A DNA stretch of 64,000 nucleotides from Phoronis australis. Its lineage: Eukaryota; Phoronida; Phoronidae. Below are positions 26,781 through 39,860 of the stretch, in pieces; within the stretch, counting starts at the first letter, position 1, and each line of letters starts with the position of its first letter. The notes below the pieces were generated by a model, which was given only the letters and a program-made list of their open reading frames with translations, was not told the DNA's origin and made no database searches. Where the stretch lies: positions 537,387 to 601,386 of the forward strand of contig NMRA01000169.1 in the NCBI GenBank assembly GCA_002633005.1, given 5' to 3'. The position numbers and the translations under genes are program-made.

Positions 26781-29700
26781 GATTGGACAGTTGCCCTAAA
26801 GTTAAATTGTTGAATTGGACCACTGAGGCAAAAATATTTATTGTATATCTAGGTACTTCAAGCATTCTCCAGCTTTTGATTGTCTGTCATCACTCCTGTA
26901 CTGTATAAGCCCATTAGTATAGTCATTGAAAATCACTCTCATTGTATGTCTGACATCACAATGTAGTTTAATACTGTGTTTAGTGCTGAGTTGCTGATCC
27001 AATTACTTATTGCTATGATCAAGTAAGTCAAGGTTTACCATTGTTTGTGCCCTCCATATTTGAGATTCCTTGATTCAGTTTGCTTGGTTTTTCAAAGGGG
27101 GGTTCGGGATGCAAGAGGACATGAAATTTCTGATTATTAAACGTATGTGAAAAATGCTTGAAACTTTGGTTTAAACTTTCACGTTGGGTCTCGATCGCCA
27201 TGTGACTGGGAAATTGAATCGGTGTTGTATGGGTGCTCTGCTTAAACTGAAACTAACTTGGTTGAAAATTTGTCTTATCAATACTTGGTCAATGCGTTTT
27301 GCTGTTACTTTAGTGTTTGCGTTGAAAAAGTTGGGTTTTTCATTGAGGGAAATTGGTTACTTCCCTCCCCTGTTCAGTGCATGGACTGTTCCGTCCAGAA
27401 GCTGTTTTCTTGAACCAATCAGACATCAATATGGTTAATCCAATCAGCAGTCCCCCTGTCTTACATAATCCCCTAACTGTATCCTCCATCATTCATACTG
27501 GGTCAATATTTACTGAAGTCAATCCCTTCAGGGCTGATATACTTAATGGATAAATCTCAAAACCTTCATTCATTCAGTTTTACTGTACCTATGGTATTGG
27601 AGTGGATGTACTACTATATGGACAGACTGAATAACCACACATTTTTAGAATAGCATTTGATTGAAGACATGCACTCTGACTGTGTCTCCTTGGAATATAC
27701 CATCTGTTCAGTCTAGCTAAGTTATGATAGCATGTTGAAAAGTCATCCAGTAACTTGGTGTTGTATGGATTAGTGAGGATGTCTGGGAGTTATCCCTATG
27801 TATTTTAGCACTTCCTGAGAGGCTTTCTCTTCGCAAGGCCATAGTTCTGTTTTCTTGGCATGCTTCAAGACATGAGTGTAAAGACATAATCTTTTTCAGT
27901 GACAAGTAAGTACAATATGTTTTCCATGTAAAAGCAGTTTCTCTAATGTTAGCAGAGTCTCAGAGTTTGGTTTATTGGAGTGACAATTGGCAATGGTGCT
28001 TCTGTTTGTAGTTAACAGAGCAAAAAACAATCAACTAGCAATGATGAATCAGTAAAAAGCAAAGATTAATTAAACATGGTTTGGGGAGTGGATGCGGATG
28101 TGTTTTCTAAAATGAGATTTCTTATTACGATAATTATTATTCAACTTGGGACAGTGCTTATTTGTTTATTTATATTTGTAAACATACCAATTTCGACCAC
28201 GAAGCTGCCTCTGTTGGAAAATGACACTTTAAGACCATTGCCAGTTTTTGATTTATTAAGAAAAATACCCAGCTTCAGTACCAAAATTTGTGAAAGTACA
28301 TGCTGCATCAGGGAGTCTTCTTGTCACAAGTGGGCGAATTCCTGAATATTACTTATTTTCCTGGCCATGGTGCAATTTGGATGTCGGGGATTGATTTTTA
28401 CTCGACAAGTACTGCAAAGTATTTAAAAAGTTCTTTTGAACATTCAAAGAAAATGTCTGTTCATCATTGGGAGATTTTTTGCATAAATCTGATTTCAGAT
28501 TGTTATGTTTTGAATCAGCATCATAGCATGCATCTATCGTAACAGTAACGGCCAGTTTGAAAGAATTTGAATTTAAATGTGTTGCATTTAAAGTTGGCTT
28601 TGGACTAGCAATCTTAATATGGGCAGTCATTCGAGGCAGTATAAATAAATGAATGGTGAGTGTGTACTCACAGTGCTGGTTAGTGCCCTCCTCTAGATAT
28701 CAGTACATTAACATTCATTTGAGTCAGCTACCTGTTCTGTCCCGGGGGTCTGTTATTCGTACTTAAAATCAAACTAGAAATTATTTTTGACATTTTATGT
28801 TCTACTTTTGTGCAAGATGAGGATGATCGAGTACTTGATAGTTGATGCACATGAGTTTGTAGTCCAAGTTTGCACTCGATGACCCCTAGATTTGAGCTAC
28901 AAACTAGTGAAAATTTGAGATTTCGAAGGACTCGAACTTCTAGCCTTAATGCTGGGTTCATTGAGTGCAAACTAATATTAGACAGTTATCCTGGTAAGGC
29001 ATATGTGCTCAAGTGTAGAATAATAGACACTTAACTTGAGTTTGCACAAAACTAGAATAGGAAATAGCAAAAATGAGTAAGATTTTAAGAAAAAGATTGG
29101 ACCCCGTCCCCAACTGGTCATTCCTGGTCATGTTTTAGCATTGACATCATTGAGTTGTAACATATTTGTCTGCGATACTACCAGTGCTCGAGTGGAGAGG
29201 CATCTAGGCTCCCTTACGTCACCTGACGGCTTTTATGAAATGATACAAATATTGGTTTGTGGTTCATGTCATTTGTGATTTTTCTAATGATTACGTAGTT
29301 GATAGGTGTCACAGAGCATCTGCAGGAATGTTTCTCTGTAGGGGTCACTGCTTGTCAAACTTTTCACTAATTAAAGTAAAATGTGTTGATAGTCTTATTC
29401 TGTAGATTTGGTATACATTTAGGATTTGAAATAAGTATTTTGTCATTACGAAAAATGTAAAATATGCTTTTTGAAATCATAAAATTTCATTCATTTGGTA
29501 AATTGAAATTGTTTTTAAAGTCCATATGAATCTTTTACCACTTTCTAGTAATTATGGGCTCCAAATTGTAAAAGGACCTTAACTAAATTAACAATTTTTA
29601 CCATATACCCGTCATTATGTAAGCTGCAGAAGCGTTAAAAATTATGGATTTGTTAAGTCATTTGTAAATGTATGCAAGTATGGTCTACTGCTCAAAATGA

Positions 29701-30734
29701 GGATTTTTAAGAGAAAATCATTTTTACGTGTTTTGGAATTTCCCATGTATTGTACCTGTAGCCTTCCTGGCCTCCATTCTTTGAATGAAGCCTGACAATG
29801 GCGGATGCTTTACTTGTGTTTGTCACTGCGAGATCTTACAAGAAATTGGTTATAAATTCCAACTTTAAAACTTATGTGTGCCATACCTGCTTACAGATAC
29901 CAATAAGTGCTTCATTTCGCCAATGCTTTGATAGATCAAGGGAAATTCAACATTCTTGAATACAACGTGAAATCAATTTATGAAATTATGGAAATAAACA
30001 GGTCTCAGAGTTGGCATTTTTCATTGATGATCTCTGAGTGTCTGACCTCCATAAATATCTGATTTATTAGTTTAACAAAATGCTTTAAATTACTGCATGA
30101 GTCAGTGATCATGTTCCTACATGCCACAAGGAATGCCAGACTGGTCCTGTCCATACAAGTAGTTATTGAATGATGTGCGTGAGGTAGTCAAGTTACCACA
30201 CTGCTCCCACTGAACGGTGATGCTCAAAATGTTTGCTTTTAAGCGTACAAGCTGGGCTTGCCGTCCACCCTTGAATTATACAACGGAGACTTCCTTAAAA
30301 TTGCCAGTTGTCTCTGAATGTTTCCTTTCATCAGAATTCTAACTCTTAAAAGGTACGCAATTGGTTACAGCCAGTTTCAGGGGTCCCGCATTTGGAGAAT
30401 CAGTTTTCTTCACTGAATAGCGGACATGAAAATGGTTCTCATAATGCAAGAGACTTGTGGCTATTGCTGAATGTTGTCCGATGTCACTGTTGTTCCCTGG
30501 GTGTTTCAGTGAACTTCTGTTTGTTGAAGTACCCACCTCCCCCTGACTTCTCAAAAATTTTAAGCACAAATGTTCCTGCTTAATACCCAACATCTGATTT
30601 TTTTAGTTCCCCAATTTATGCGCCGTGGGCGATAATCTCAGTGGAGGTGAATTGTGTTATCTCAGTGTACTGTAGTATTTTATTGACATGTCTGGTTAAA
30701 AAATGTTATTTTTTTTAAATTATTTTTACTAAAC

Positions 30735-30930
30735 TTTTCATTTTTATTCTTGAAAATCATAAAAGTCCATAAAAATCCTATTTTTATAGCCCTCAATTCA
30801 TGGAGAATTTCAAAACCACTTCCAAACAGCCTTGAAAACTGTGTATAAAACATAGTATCTGAATCCGATTGGCTATTTGTGGGAAATTATTTTCTAAAGA
30901 TAGCCAAATTTGAACATTTTTCGATAGAGT
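30735..30930 (-). repeat. Interspersed repeat family B, copy 3 (inverted)
   Basis: Its reverse complement aligns to 12180-12375. It contains AATAGCCAATCGGATTCAGAT, an ACAGTTTTCAAG block, and AAAATAGGATTTTTATGGAC at the far end. The opposite orientation shows the family is dispersed rather than locally duplicated. Confidence 0.5.
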
Positions 30931-33234
30931 CCTGGATAAATTCAATGTGATGGTCAGTCAGTCTGGCCATAGACTCCTCTTACAGGCTCATCAAAGCATT
31001 GCTTTACAACAGTGGTCACTTGAGACAGGAGTACCAGGTGTCCTGTCATGAATACTCTTTGAGTTTGTAATGTCTCAATGACCATCCAAGTCTCCTCATG
31101 AAAGTACATACCTCCATGTTTATCAATTCCAGGGTGTGATTATCAGTTAAAATCTCTTTAAAACTACCAAAACCAACTTAGCATGTAGACCACTTAACCA
31201 TTATGAAATTGATCTCCAATTGTTCCCGAGTGAAATACAGTAACAGTGATTTCAGGACATGAAGAGGACTGACAGTTTTGTGTTGCCTGAGAGCGGCTGT
31301 ACCTGTAGGCTTGACACAAAGGCATGTCATTTTTGCCGGAGTAAGGTCTCCAGGAATAACAAACTAACAGTTCTTTGCAAGACCAAAAATCACTTCTCAC
31401 GTGAACAAGGGACCAATTTTATAGCAGCAAGTGGTCTAGGATAAAAATTCACTTTTTGACTGAAGGCCTCACTTGTATGGTTTTGATAAGCTCAGTCAAT
31501 AAGGAAAATGTGTGACTATAGAAATCAAATATTTTTTACATTTTAGTTGTTTACTTGCCTTGCTGGTCCATGAAACTTACTGGCAGATAAGAAATACACA
31601 AATCCACTTGCCTTGTTGATTTCCTCTCAGGAATTACGTGATTAACTTATTTTCTCGGTGATGTCTAAACCCTAGCCATTTTGGTTTTTGCCTGAGGAAA
31701 TAGTCAAAAAATCAAAAAATCTACAGGCTTTCTTTTTTTCCAAAAATATGTACTTTTACCATTTTAAAACCATTTTTTCTGGAGGCAGATCCAACCACAA
31801 ATCACATTATTGAAATGTATGTTCTCCCATCAAAAAGGTAGATATGCCATCAGATTTGAAGTCATGTGAAAGGAAGTCAAAACAGTCATGATGTGATAAC
31901 ATGTGGAACTTTTTTCAGACTCAGACATATGATGAGCTATCACGTGAAACTTTCAGACTGCACATTTATGTCCTGCCAATTTTTGACATACTTGTATAAA
32001 ATGTGGTTGTTTCCTCAATCTCAGATCATGGTGCCCTAGTCAGGAATGTATTGTCTCAAATCTGCAGGTGAATTTATCAGCTGAGTGGCAATAAAACTGC
32101 ATTCCTTCACCTCAAACTACAACCCCTTAGGAGTAACTGTTTTAAACTGTTATAACTGTTGATGTTTATGTCATTTATAAAGCAGGATGCCAACCTCCAT
32201 TTTATACAGTAAATGGCCCACACATTTGATTACACCTGTGGTCCATGACAATTGCGTTGTGTGGAAGTGACATGGCCTTATTTAGGTATCGAATTAAATA
32301 TGAACTATTTTACAAAAGTAGCAATTACATCAAAGGTATACCAAACTGATTATAGCACTCTGAACATAATCCAATACAATGGTGTTCAAAGGTTGTGTAG
32401 TGTCAGGATTTAAGGATTCTATTATTTGATTTCAATTTTTTTTATTTAGGAAAAATGTCATATATTCAAAGAGCATTACTTAGTAATCAGTTTCGATTGA
32501 TAAATTTGTTTTCGTCAATGATTTTTTGTAAACTACGAAGGAGAAAGTGTTTTTTGATTAGTGGAGCAGTCTGCCTTCTTTCCGCATGATTTCCAACAGT
32601 GACTCCTGGTGTCCAAATATTGACTTAGTCTTTAAAATCACCCATAATAACTGACTTTTAATACTCTGTAAATCCATACAATTTAAGGCTTCATGGAGTA
32701 GTGTATACAATATTAGATTACCTGTCTGTCAGCCTGTTGTGTTGGATGTATTCACAGTGGTCACATTCAACTCTAGGGGGCTGTGTTTTGGTAGGAATTC
32801 CCTAACTGGCATTTCTGAGTTTTCCCCTTGAGCTCTTGTCATTTGTGGAGGCCTGAAAACTTTGAAGTTGGCATCTGTGGTGACTTTTGTAAATAATCGA
32901 GGTAACTGTAGATTTTGTGCGGTGTATGTGTTGATTTCATTGTATAAAGCTAGGATTCAACATAAGTTTTGTACTCTGATTCAAAACTAAGCCATTGTCA
33001 ATATGGCGTGTGTTTTGTGGGGTTTGGAATGTGATTTAAAAATGAAAAGAACATTGCAGTTTTTAGAAACTGTTTTAGTAATAATTTTGTTATTTAAAAA
33101 GTTTGTGAGATATTAGTTATTAGAAATAGCTTGCTCTCAAATTGGTTATGTAACTCTTGTTATTCAAAAATAATTATCAATGTCATCATTTATATTTCAA
33201 AGGCTGATTTAACCATATTGCAAGTAATTGGAAC

Positions 33235-33345
33235 TTTGCCAAATGTTGTTTTATGACATGTACACAGTACAGGACATGCTATGGACTTCAGAGTTTAATA
33301 ATCGTCATTTTGGTCAAGAATTTTGTGAAACTTCAGTCTACTCAT
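33235..33345 (+). repeat. Interspersed repeat family D, copy 3 (weak)
   Basis: AATGTTGTTTTATGACATGTACACAGTACA matches copy 2 almost base for base over its first 20 bases. Similarity then fades. It lies just left of the MITE at 33405. Confidence 0.4.
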
Positions 33346-33404
33346 GCGGTATGCAAAGCAGGTGGAAATTTACTTTAGTTCATGAAATTTTCATTCAACA
33401 TATA

Positions 33405-33837
33405 CCGGGATTTTCCGTAGATAAGCCCACCCGATGAAACGCTCATGGGCGTTTATTGAGAAAAAATTATGGGCATTTATTTGGTGTTACAACTTCTGGT
33501 GTTGATTGTCCAGATAGTGGGGCGTTTATTCTGCAAATTTCCTCATAAAAGCCTGATCAGAATCATCTTTTAGTGACAAGTTCAATTTTGTGGTGTATTT
33601 ATCATTTCTAAAAAACGAACAAAGTGTTGGTGAACTATGCATTAAGTAACATAGAATTTAGAAACACAGTTTTAAGTAAAACATGTCAGGAAACCTCTAA
33701 ATCAAAATTATGACTTTCCCTTGACACGTCCCCCTTTTCCAAATAAACGCCCGGGGCGTTTAATGGGTGTTACTAAAATGCCTGAAATTTTTCATTTCCG
33801 AATACATGCCCATGGGCTCATCTAGGTAAAACCCCAG
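33405..33837. mobile_element. TA-flanked MITE with 27-bp terminal inverted repeats
   Basis: The left end CCGGGATTTTCCGTAGATAA and the right end, read in reverse complement (CTGGGGTTTTACCTAGATGA), form terminal inverted repeats continuing into AGCCCA. Both ends abut a TA dinucleotide, as expected of Tc1/mariner-like or similar TA-targeting elements. Inside, GGGCGTTTATT-type motifs recur near both ends (for example around 33455, 33520 and 33745), some as near palindromes (CGCCCGGGGCGTTTA). At 433 bp with no transposase frame it is a non-autonomous element. Confidence 0.65.
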
Positions 33838-34584
33838 TAACATTAGCATTTCAGTAGTGCAACATTGTGTTAAACATTCAGTTTTCAAGTTCGTGTTTAA
33901 ACCTGTGCCTTCTGCCAAAAACAACTTTTGTTTAAGGCCATTAATATTTATAAAATTGTCTCATCTGATCACTTACTCAGATTAGAAATGATGTCTGTGA
34001 TTGAAGAGATCTGACATGTCGCCATTTGCTTCTCATTGGGGGTTAAACTGTGTTCATGCAGTTGTGGAATTTTTATAACAGGGCTGGTGAGAAGACGGAT
34101 CAGAAGGTTAAAATGAACATTTAAAAGATGTTCTATCTGCCATCTTGCAAGTAATTAGCATGCCACTATTGTGCAGAATGCACATTAATATTTTGGCCAA
34201 TCATGTGAGAGCATTTTTTCATGCAACGGATCAGCTGCCCAGTCAGATGACAGCACTGACAGATAAAAGTGGGAGGGGCTGAAGTGAGTGGCAGCCTGGG
34301 CATGTTGCAATGAATGGCAAATTGAAATGTTTCGTGCTGTGGAAGAGCTTTTTGGCGATGACCAGGGGGAGCCATGAACCCATCGTGCCTGCCCACACCT
34401 CAGTGGAAGGCAGTTCTGAATTCGTAGGAACACTATTAGTTTCAGTGGCAGTCATGCCGGCAGGACAATTCCAGACGATTTGTTTCAAACAATTTATTTC
34501 AATTGAAACAAAGTAAAAACCAGGAAGACATTGCTTTGGAAGAGGCTTAAGATTATCTAGGACTTTAATAAACGACCTTAACTC

Positions 34585-34900
34585 AAGTTAAATATCGAAA
34601 AAAAAACATGCTTTGTCAACCATTAAAAGTATAAATTTTCGGAAAGGAGAAAGATGGAGGATTCTAAAAATGTGATTCTTACTACTGTGTCTACTATTGT
34701 CACATGACTACATTTTTAAGTCAAGTTTTCATTATGCAAGAAAGGTACATTCATAGGAAAAGAACCCCCAGCCGATTTTACTAAAACTTTATGAATGAAA
34801 ACTTTCCGTCACGTCTCAAAAATGCGGTTAAGAATTTTTGATTATTCACTTAGTTTGGGTTTTATGCCAAATTAAGGTGCAATACACAAGGTATTTTTGT
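34585..34900 (+). repeat. Interspersed repeat family A, copy 2
   Basis: It is collinear with 6798-7100 across two blocks of about 75 and 155 bases. It is better preserved at AAGAAAGGTACATTCATAGG and contains AACCCCCAGCCGATTTTACT. A segment of about 30-50 bases between the blocks differs in length. Confidence 0.55.
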
Positions 34901-36479
34901 TGTATGAAGAGCTTGTCAATAAGTGTGTCTTGTGTAGACCTATTAATCAACATAAGTGTCACTTGTGAATTTACAGCTGTCTATCAAATCCCCTGGCTGT
35001 GTGTAGTGTAAAATGTTGTTTCAAGGGAGGTTGGTATCTGTAATTTTACTGAAATAGGGTTGGTAGAATGCATTTTACTCCAGATTTTCCTAGAAATTTG
35101 ATAGCCCCCCAGCTTGTTTGCGAGTCGGCTCACCTACAACTACCAGACAACATGTCATGGAAATCAATGAAATTTCGTGGGTCTGCTTCAAAATTTTCAG
35201 CAAAGGGACGTCTGCAAGAGATAAGGAAATGGGAGACGTTATCAAAAGCAGGAATATTCGCTTGGCGTTGCTTTTGGTGCTCAGTATTACAAGACAACCC
35301 AATGCTTTTTCTTTTGAAAATACTGCATTTGGTTACATGAAAAGGTAGTATGACTAGCACTAGTTTTGCCTTTCAAATGAAATGAAGTGTCCGTAACTTC
35401 CAACCAGTTGGAATGTCTGAAAGTTCCTTTGTTCCAGAAACTTAACAGGGATCATTTCAGAAAAATGTGGTTATGGGTGAATTGACCGTTGCCCTGAAGT
35501 CATTGGGCCAATCTGGAGCACCTATGAGCCGTGTTAATATTTGTCCTTTTTCACTTCCAATTTTAATGGGCCTGTTGGCCTGAGCTAAGCAATCATAGTG
35601 CGTCAATTCAATTATTTGTGCTCCAGTGACGCTAGGGCGCTCCTAATATTGTCCTGCCTGAACCCAATAATTGTAATGTGATGTCCTGAATCTCAGTCTT
35701 GTTATCTAAGAGTATGGGGGTAGGTGACTTCTTCAGCTGTCCTGCAAATTGATGTCTTTCCTATGGTCATTTGTCAGACATTGTTCAATGACCCTTGGTC
35801 AGTGGTAAGATAGCCTGTTTCAAGAGACACTTGAGAGTACCTCTTGAACAGAACGATTATCACCCACACCAATCCTAGAGATAGCCATCCATTGTACACA
35901 GCTTTGGGTTCTGAATCTAAGTTTGAGTTAAACATTTTCAAGTGGTTATGTATTACATGTCTTATCTGACATTTATTGGCTGACTGTTAAGTGCTGCCTT
36001 GTGATTTGCCTACTGCAAACTAGACTTGAAAGCTTCCCTAATGCATTTCTGGTTGCTAATTTACTGGTGATCTAATCCTTTTCTTAAGAGTGAACAGAAT
36101 ACCATAGTATTATATTGTTGATCATCAATGCCATGGTAAATCTTCACTTATACCACTAAAAAGTAACTGCCAAAATTGTCTTGTTCACAATATTCAAGTG
36201 TTGATTACCATGTTGCCACAAGTTGTTATATCACAGCTTCACACTGCAAACACTGCTTATAGTAGACTAAAATGTTATTCAGCCTTATTTTTGCTGAGAA
36301 ATTTGGCAAAGTAGGTTTTCATATGTCAGCTTGAATCGTGTGCTGAACAGGGAAGAATAACCTGTGAGTGAGAAGAGATAATTATGGTCATGGTGTAGTT
36401 TTGAAGGCTTTCAAGCCTAATATGACATGGCTTATACCACTTTGTGCCAGTGCCATTTGTGGCATGGTTTTGCATGTTC

Positions 36480-36740
36480 AATTAGTTTGATTAATGGATT
36501 GCTTCCAATTGGGTCTGCCCATGAGGCATATTAATGTCTGTAGAGTACACATAAGTAATGAAGTGGTCGTCAATTATTTATCATCGTTACTCACGTTTGG
36601 AGGAAATTTTTGTTTTGATGTTTTCACCTGATGTATCTTCATTCTTTGTAGGTGGTTAGGTTAATTAATGGATTAGCCCCGAAGTAATTAATAATGAAGT
36701 ATTTGTTACCTGTAGCAATTAAGTGATTAGGAATTCATGT
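36480..36740. promoter_or_regulatory. TAAT/GGATTA-rich cluster, possible enhancer
   Basis: About 260 bases of intron 1 hold repeated homeodomain-type cores: TTAATGGATT, CATATTAATG, CAATTATTTAT, TTAATTAATGGATTAG, GTAATTAATAATG and CAATTAAGTGATTAG. The two TTAATGGATT matches lie about 175 bases apart. Such clusters occur in developmental enhancers, but AT-rich DNA also produces them by chance. Confidence 0.25.
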
Positions 36741-37909
36741 GTTCCTTCATTTGAATTTTTCCAATAACGAGCTGCAGGTCACATTTGTGACCTGGAGTTT
36801 GGAAATGTGAGATGAGATTTTGCTTTAGTCGCACAGCACACGTGCTACTTGGAAATCTGATCTGAACCTTGTGAGTGACCTGCAGTCTAGAAATGCCACT
36901 TGTCGAATTTGTCACAGCGGGGAGGGCTGCAAGCTGTGTAAGGGTCCCGATCACTGCTAACATATTGACCAAGTGGACGGACTGTGGACTTGGACAGACT
37001 TGTAAGTCTGTTCTTAGCATTGGCATTCTTGATATTGGAGTTCCTTCTCAAGGAGCTTGGCTGTTTGTCCTCATTTTTCTTTTGTATCAATAACCTGTTT
37101 GATGTTATCAGAATTACTGTTAAGGTATTAACTAATCCCTGTAGTGGGATAGGCAAGGCTTGCTTAGAATTCCTTTGCATTGACAATAGTTCAGCACAGT
37201 TATGGAATATAGCAGTAATGTGTTTGAATAGTCTGTTTAATTTGTTTTGAGTTGGTTTTGTTTTGTTTCTGTTATATGCCTGGGTTTGTTGTCAGGCCTC
37301 AGGGTAGTTGACTGGTCAATGCCTGGGGCAATATTGGTTGAGCAATGTGTATTTACAAACTGAAATCTCAGAGATTGGAGTCTGCAATGATATAACTTCA
37401 TTGTTACAGTCATTTATGACCAATGATGGAATCTCTCATGGTGGGTCAAGTCAATATTCTGGCAAGTGCTTTGGCTTTGAAGTGTATTGGAGCACACACA
37501 AGGCAGGCGACTGGGAGTTGTTATGACAAGGCTGTGTTGCTTTATTTTGACTGACGGAATTATTATCGTTTTTTGTTTGGGGTCCTACATACAGTTAGAG
37601 CCCGGCTTGCCAGGCAGTTGTTATTATGGTATTGTGTAATTAATCCAGTTGTCTTCAGAACATGGAGACCTCATTCTCAATAGGTAGGTGACCACAAGAT
37701 TTGGTACCAGTAGGCTGGTGGTGTCTTGTGTTTTTGGAAGTTATGTTTGCAACGTTTGAAAAGTTTTTTATCTTTACCTTAAACTGAGTCATGCATCACA
37801 TCCGGCCGTCTTGTCTCCTCACTTGATTTGTTGAAGGTAAATCTGGTTGTTTTCTCCTTGGTATGTCTAACATTCTGTTGTTTAATAGATCAGTTACCTT
37901 GGTGCTTAT

Positions 37910-38200
37910 CATACTGTAAAAAATCTTGTTTGTGACACAGTATGGAGTGGAGAGGTGAACTTTTGATTTTGTAAAATGTCTCAACAAAAATAACTTTCTT
38001 TTCATGAAAACATGCCTTGCTTTTAACATGGTTTGTATGGTGCAGCTATTGCCAAACAACATTTGGTAAATTTTGAGCATTTGCAATATTGTGGTAAGCC
38101 TTTGGATAATAAAAATATGGCAAATTTCAAAATCATTTTTGTCCCAAGTTGAAGAATTTCTACCGTAATACCATGTTGACCATAATTTTATGAAATATGT
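37910..38200 (+). repeat. Interspersed repeat family C, copy 1
   Basis: It aligns by eye to 52270-52520: TACTGTAAAAAATCTT / GACACA.TATG.A..GAG..GTGAA, then ACATTTGG, TTGTGGTAAGCCTTTGGA, and TTTTTGTCCCAAGTTGAAGAA. A shorter related stretch is at 39740-39860 and a trace at 12550-12645 (TAGTAAGCCTTG ... TGTCCCAAATTGAA). A 173-residue open frame on the minus strand (37796-38317) lies across this repeat and shows no family motif. Confidence 0.5.
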
Positions 38201-38898
38201 TTTGGGATTTTGAGAGGTGATAGCTTGTGGGAACGGATTAAATTTTCTTGCAACAGGCACTTTTCTAGCGTTGCCATTTTGAATTAAATTCGTCACCCAT
38301 TGTAATTGGTCCATCAACGCTTTCCCTTTGGCTCATGGTTGGTGGTCCTTATGAGTAACTTGCCAACCAATAGTTATTACTGGCAATAACTTTTGAGTGT
38401 AAATATACTGAATACTGGACCAAATAAACATTAGAATAGAAGCACTTGCTATGATCTCAGTACGAACTCCATGGGCGGCATTGCTTTTAAGTCATGTTTT
38501 TAACCAAAGTTTCCTGTTTAAGCCTTGTCCCCAACCTGTCACCAAATTCTTCGGACAGCGTTAAATATCCCTACAAGGCCTTCTTAAAGGAGTTAAAACT
38601 CCACATCGAAGTACATGTGCAACAAATATGACTGACTGCTAATTCGGTAATAGTCACTTAAAGAGAACCTGCATTTTGAAGACCTGTTTTCTCCACTGAA
38701 TAATGGACACTGTACTGGTTTTCAAAATTCAAACCTCTGTATGTGACTTACTGTCAGCTATCATCTTCATCCGCTTGAGTTCAGCTTTCTTTGCCATTTT
38801 CACCTCAAGTGGGCTGCGGCCCCACTATTGCCAATTGGCTGTTTATTGCTATTGCCATTATGACCTTGACCTTTATTCATGTGTCTGTTTCTTTCCAG

Positions 38899-39011
38899 AG
38901 CCTTCCTATGAGCGAACCATAGAGCAACAGCAACGACGCGGCAGCTTGCCCTTGGCCGTGCCTGTTGCCAGTGTTGATGACAGTGTCGACGGGACATCAA
39001 ACAAAATCATG
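38899..39011 (+). CDS. Coding exon 2 of the same gene
   Basis: The acceptor TTTCTTTCCAG ends at 38898 and the donor ATG|GTGAGT starts at 39012; both are near-consensus. The exon is 113 bases: two bases complete the exon-1 codon (G+AG = Glu) and 37 codons follow, ending phase 0. It encodes residues 292-329: Glu-rich/Gln-rich at the start (ERTIEQQQ), then RRGSLPLAVP, with another Arg-Arg-x-Ser site at 304-307, and a D/S-rich tail. In RASAL2-type proteins an RRxS-containing, serine-rich stretch also precedes the FFSK block. The open frame continues upstream through the intron for about 195 bases, but the splice signals and phase favour the short exon. Confidence 0.75.
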
Positions 39012-39739
39012 GTGAGTACTGCTTGCTGTTTGGAGGCGTTGTTCTCACGGGAGTGGCCATTTTACTACCCCGTGTGATTTGCGATAAAATTTCTTAGAAT
39101 GCTGTCATTGATTGCACATGTATTCCACTGTGGTGAGCTTCGCTTTGACATTATCTGGTTAAGTAAGTAAATGGTAGTGGTATAAGGCTGTGTTCTAGAG
39201 TGGGATAGAAAACGAATAATTCGCTATTTAAAAACCAACATGCAAAATGTATGCTATCTGCTAGAACTGGTGCTCTGTGCCTTGCAAAGCTTGTTGGTAC
39301 ATTGTCTGTAAAGCAGTTTATGGTTGGATATCTTGTCTTGGCAACATTTGTGGAAATGCCGTTTGACCCGGAAGTAAATTGATCCGGTTCGTTTTGTTCC
39401 GGTATTGAAGTCGTCATTTGAACCTTCTTTGGTGCACCATATGTCCAGGTGGTAGTTGACGTGAGTGACTGAATGTTCGCTAAAAAATGTGGTTGAAACC
39501 TTTTTGAGTTGCTGTGTTATGCTACCAGCAGATTTTTTATATGAGGGGTTCTTATTTTTTGTCACATTCCCATTTGAAGCGATGGCCAGTTGAAGGTCTG
39601 AAAGTAGAATTTTTGACTGTTGTGTGACCATCTCTTTTTAGTAGAAGTATTAAAGAGGTAAGGTGCGTTCATAGGAAACAATGGTGCCTTTAACATGACG
39701 GACATCAAATTGATTGATAGCTTGTAGTTGACGGTAATT

Positions 39740-39860
39740 TTTGACTTTGGGACTTGGAATATGGCGTATTTATAGCAACTAGTAGAAGCTCTGAATTGAA
39801 CTAAAACAAATTTTCACTGTCCCAAATTGAAGACATTTTGCCTTAAGACATCATTCTGCT
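39740..39860 (+). repeat. Fragment of interspersed repeat family C
   Basis: TTTTCACTGTCCCAAATTGAAGACATTTTGCC resembles the TTTTTGTCCCAAGTTGAAGAATTTCTACC end of the 37910-38200 copy, and ATGGCGTATTT matches its ATGGCAAATTT. It is short and diverged. Confidence 0.3.

Larger units (their letters stand above)
4503..38898 (+). other. Intron 1 (phase 1, about 34.4 kb)
   Basis: It begins GTAAAT and ends TTTCTTTCCAG, joining exon 1 to exon 2 in a compatible phase. The body holds the repeats listed separately and no other exon I can support. Parts not covered by a listed item look like ordinary AT-rich intron with scattered old repeat fragments. A CpG-richer patch at about 14370-14560 might be an alternative promoter or untranslated exon, but nothing proves it. 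Confidence 0.7.

Noticed and set aside
28076-28345. 89-codon frame with a hydrophobic stretch near its start (MRFLITIIIIQLGTVLICLF), resembling a type II membrane anchor
   Set aside because: It ends quickly. The following sequence is open only in another frame, and nothing in it matches a known family. At best it is a frameshifted relic.
37796-38317. 173-codon open frame on the minus strand, the longest after exon 1
   Set aside because: It lies across interspersed repeat family C (also at 52270-52520), has no recognisable motif and no splice support. The other copy is not open in the same frame.
38703-38898. In-frame upstream extension of exon 2 beginning with an ATG
   Set aside because: It includes the pyrimidine tract and acceptor. 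The splice phase matches exon 1 exactly at 38899, so the extension is intron.
39254-39631. 125-codon open frame on the minus strand
   Set aside because: Low-complexity composition with no motif. Most likely chance.
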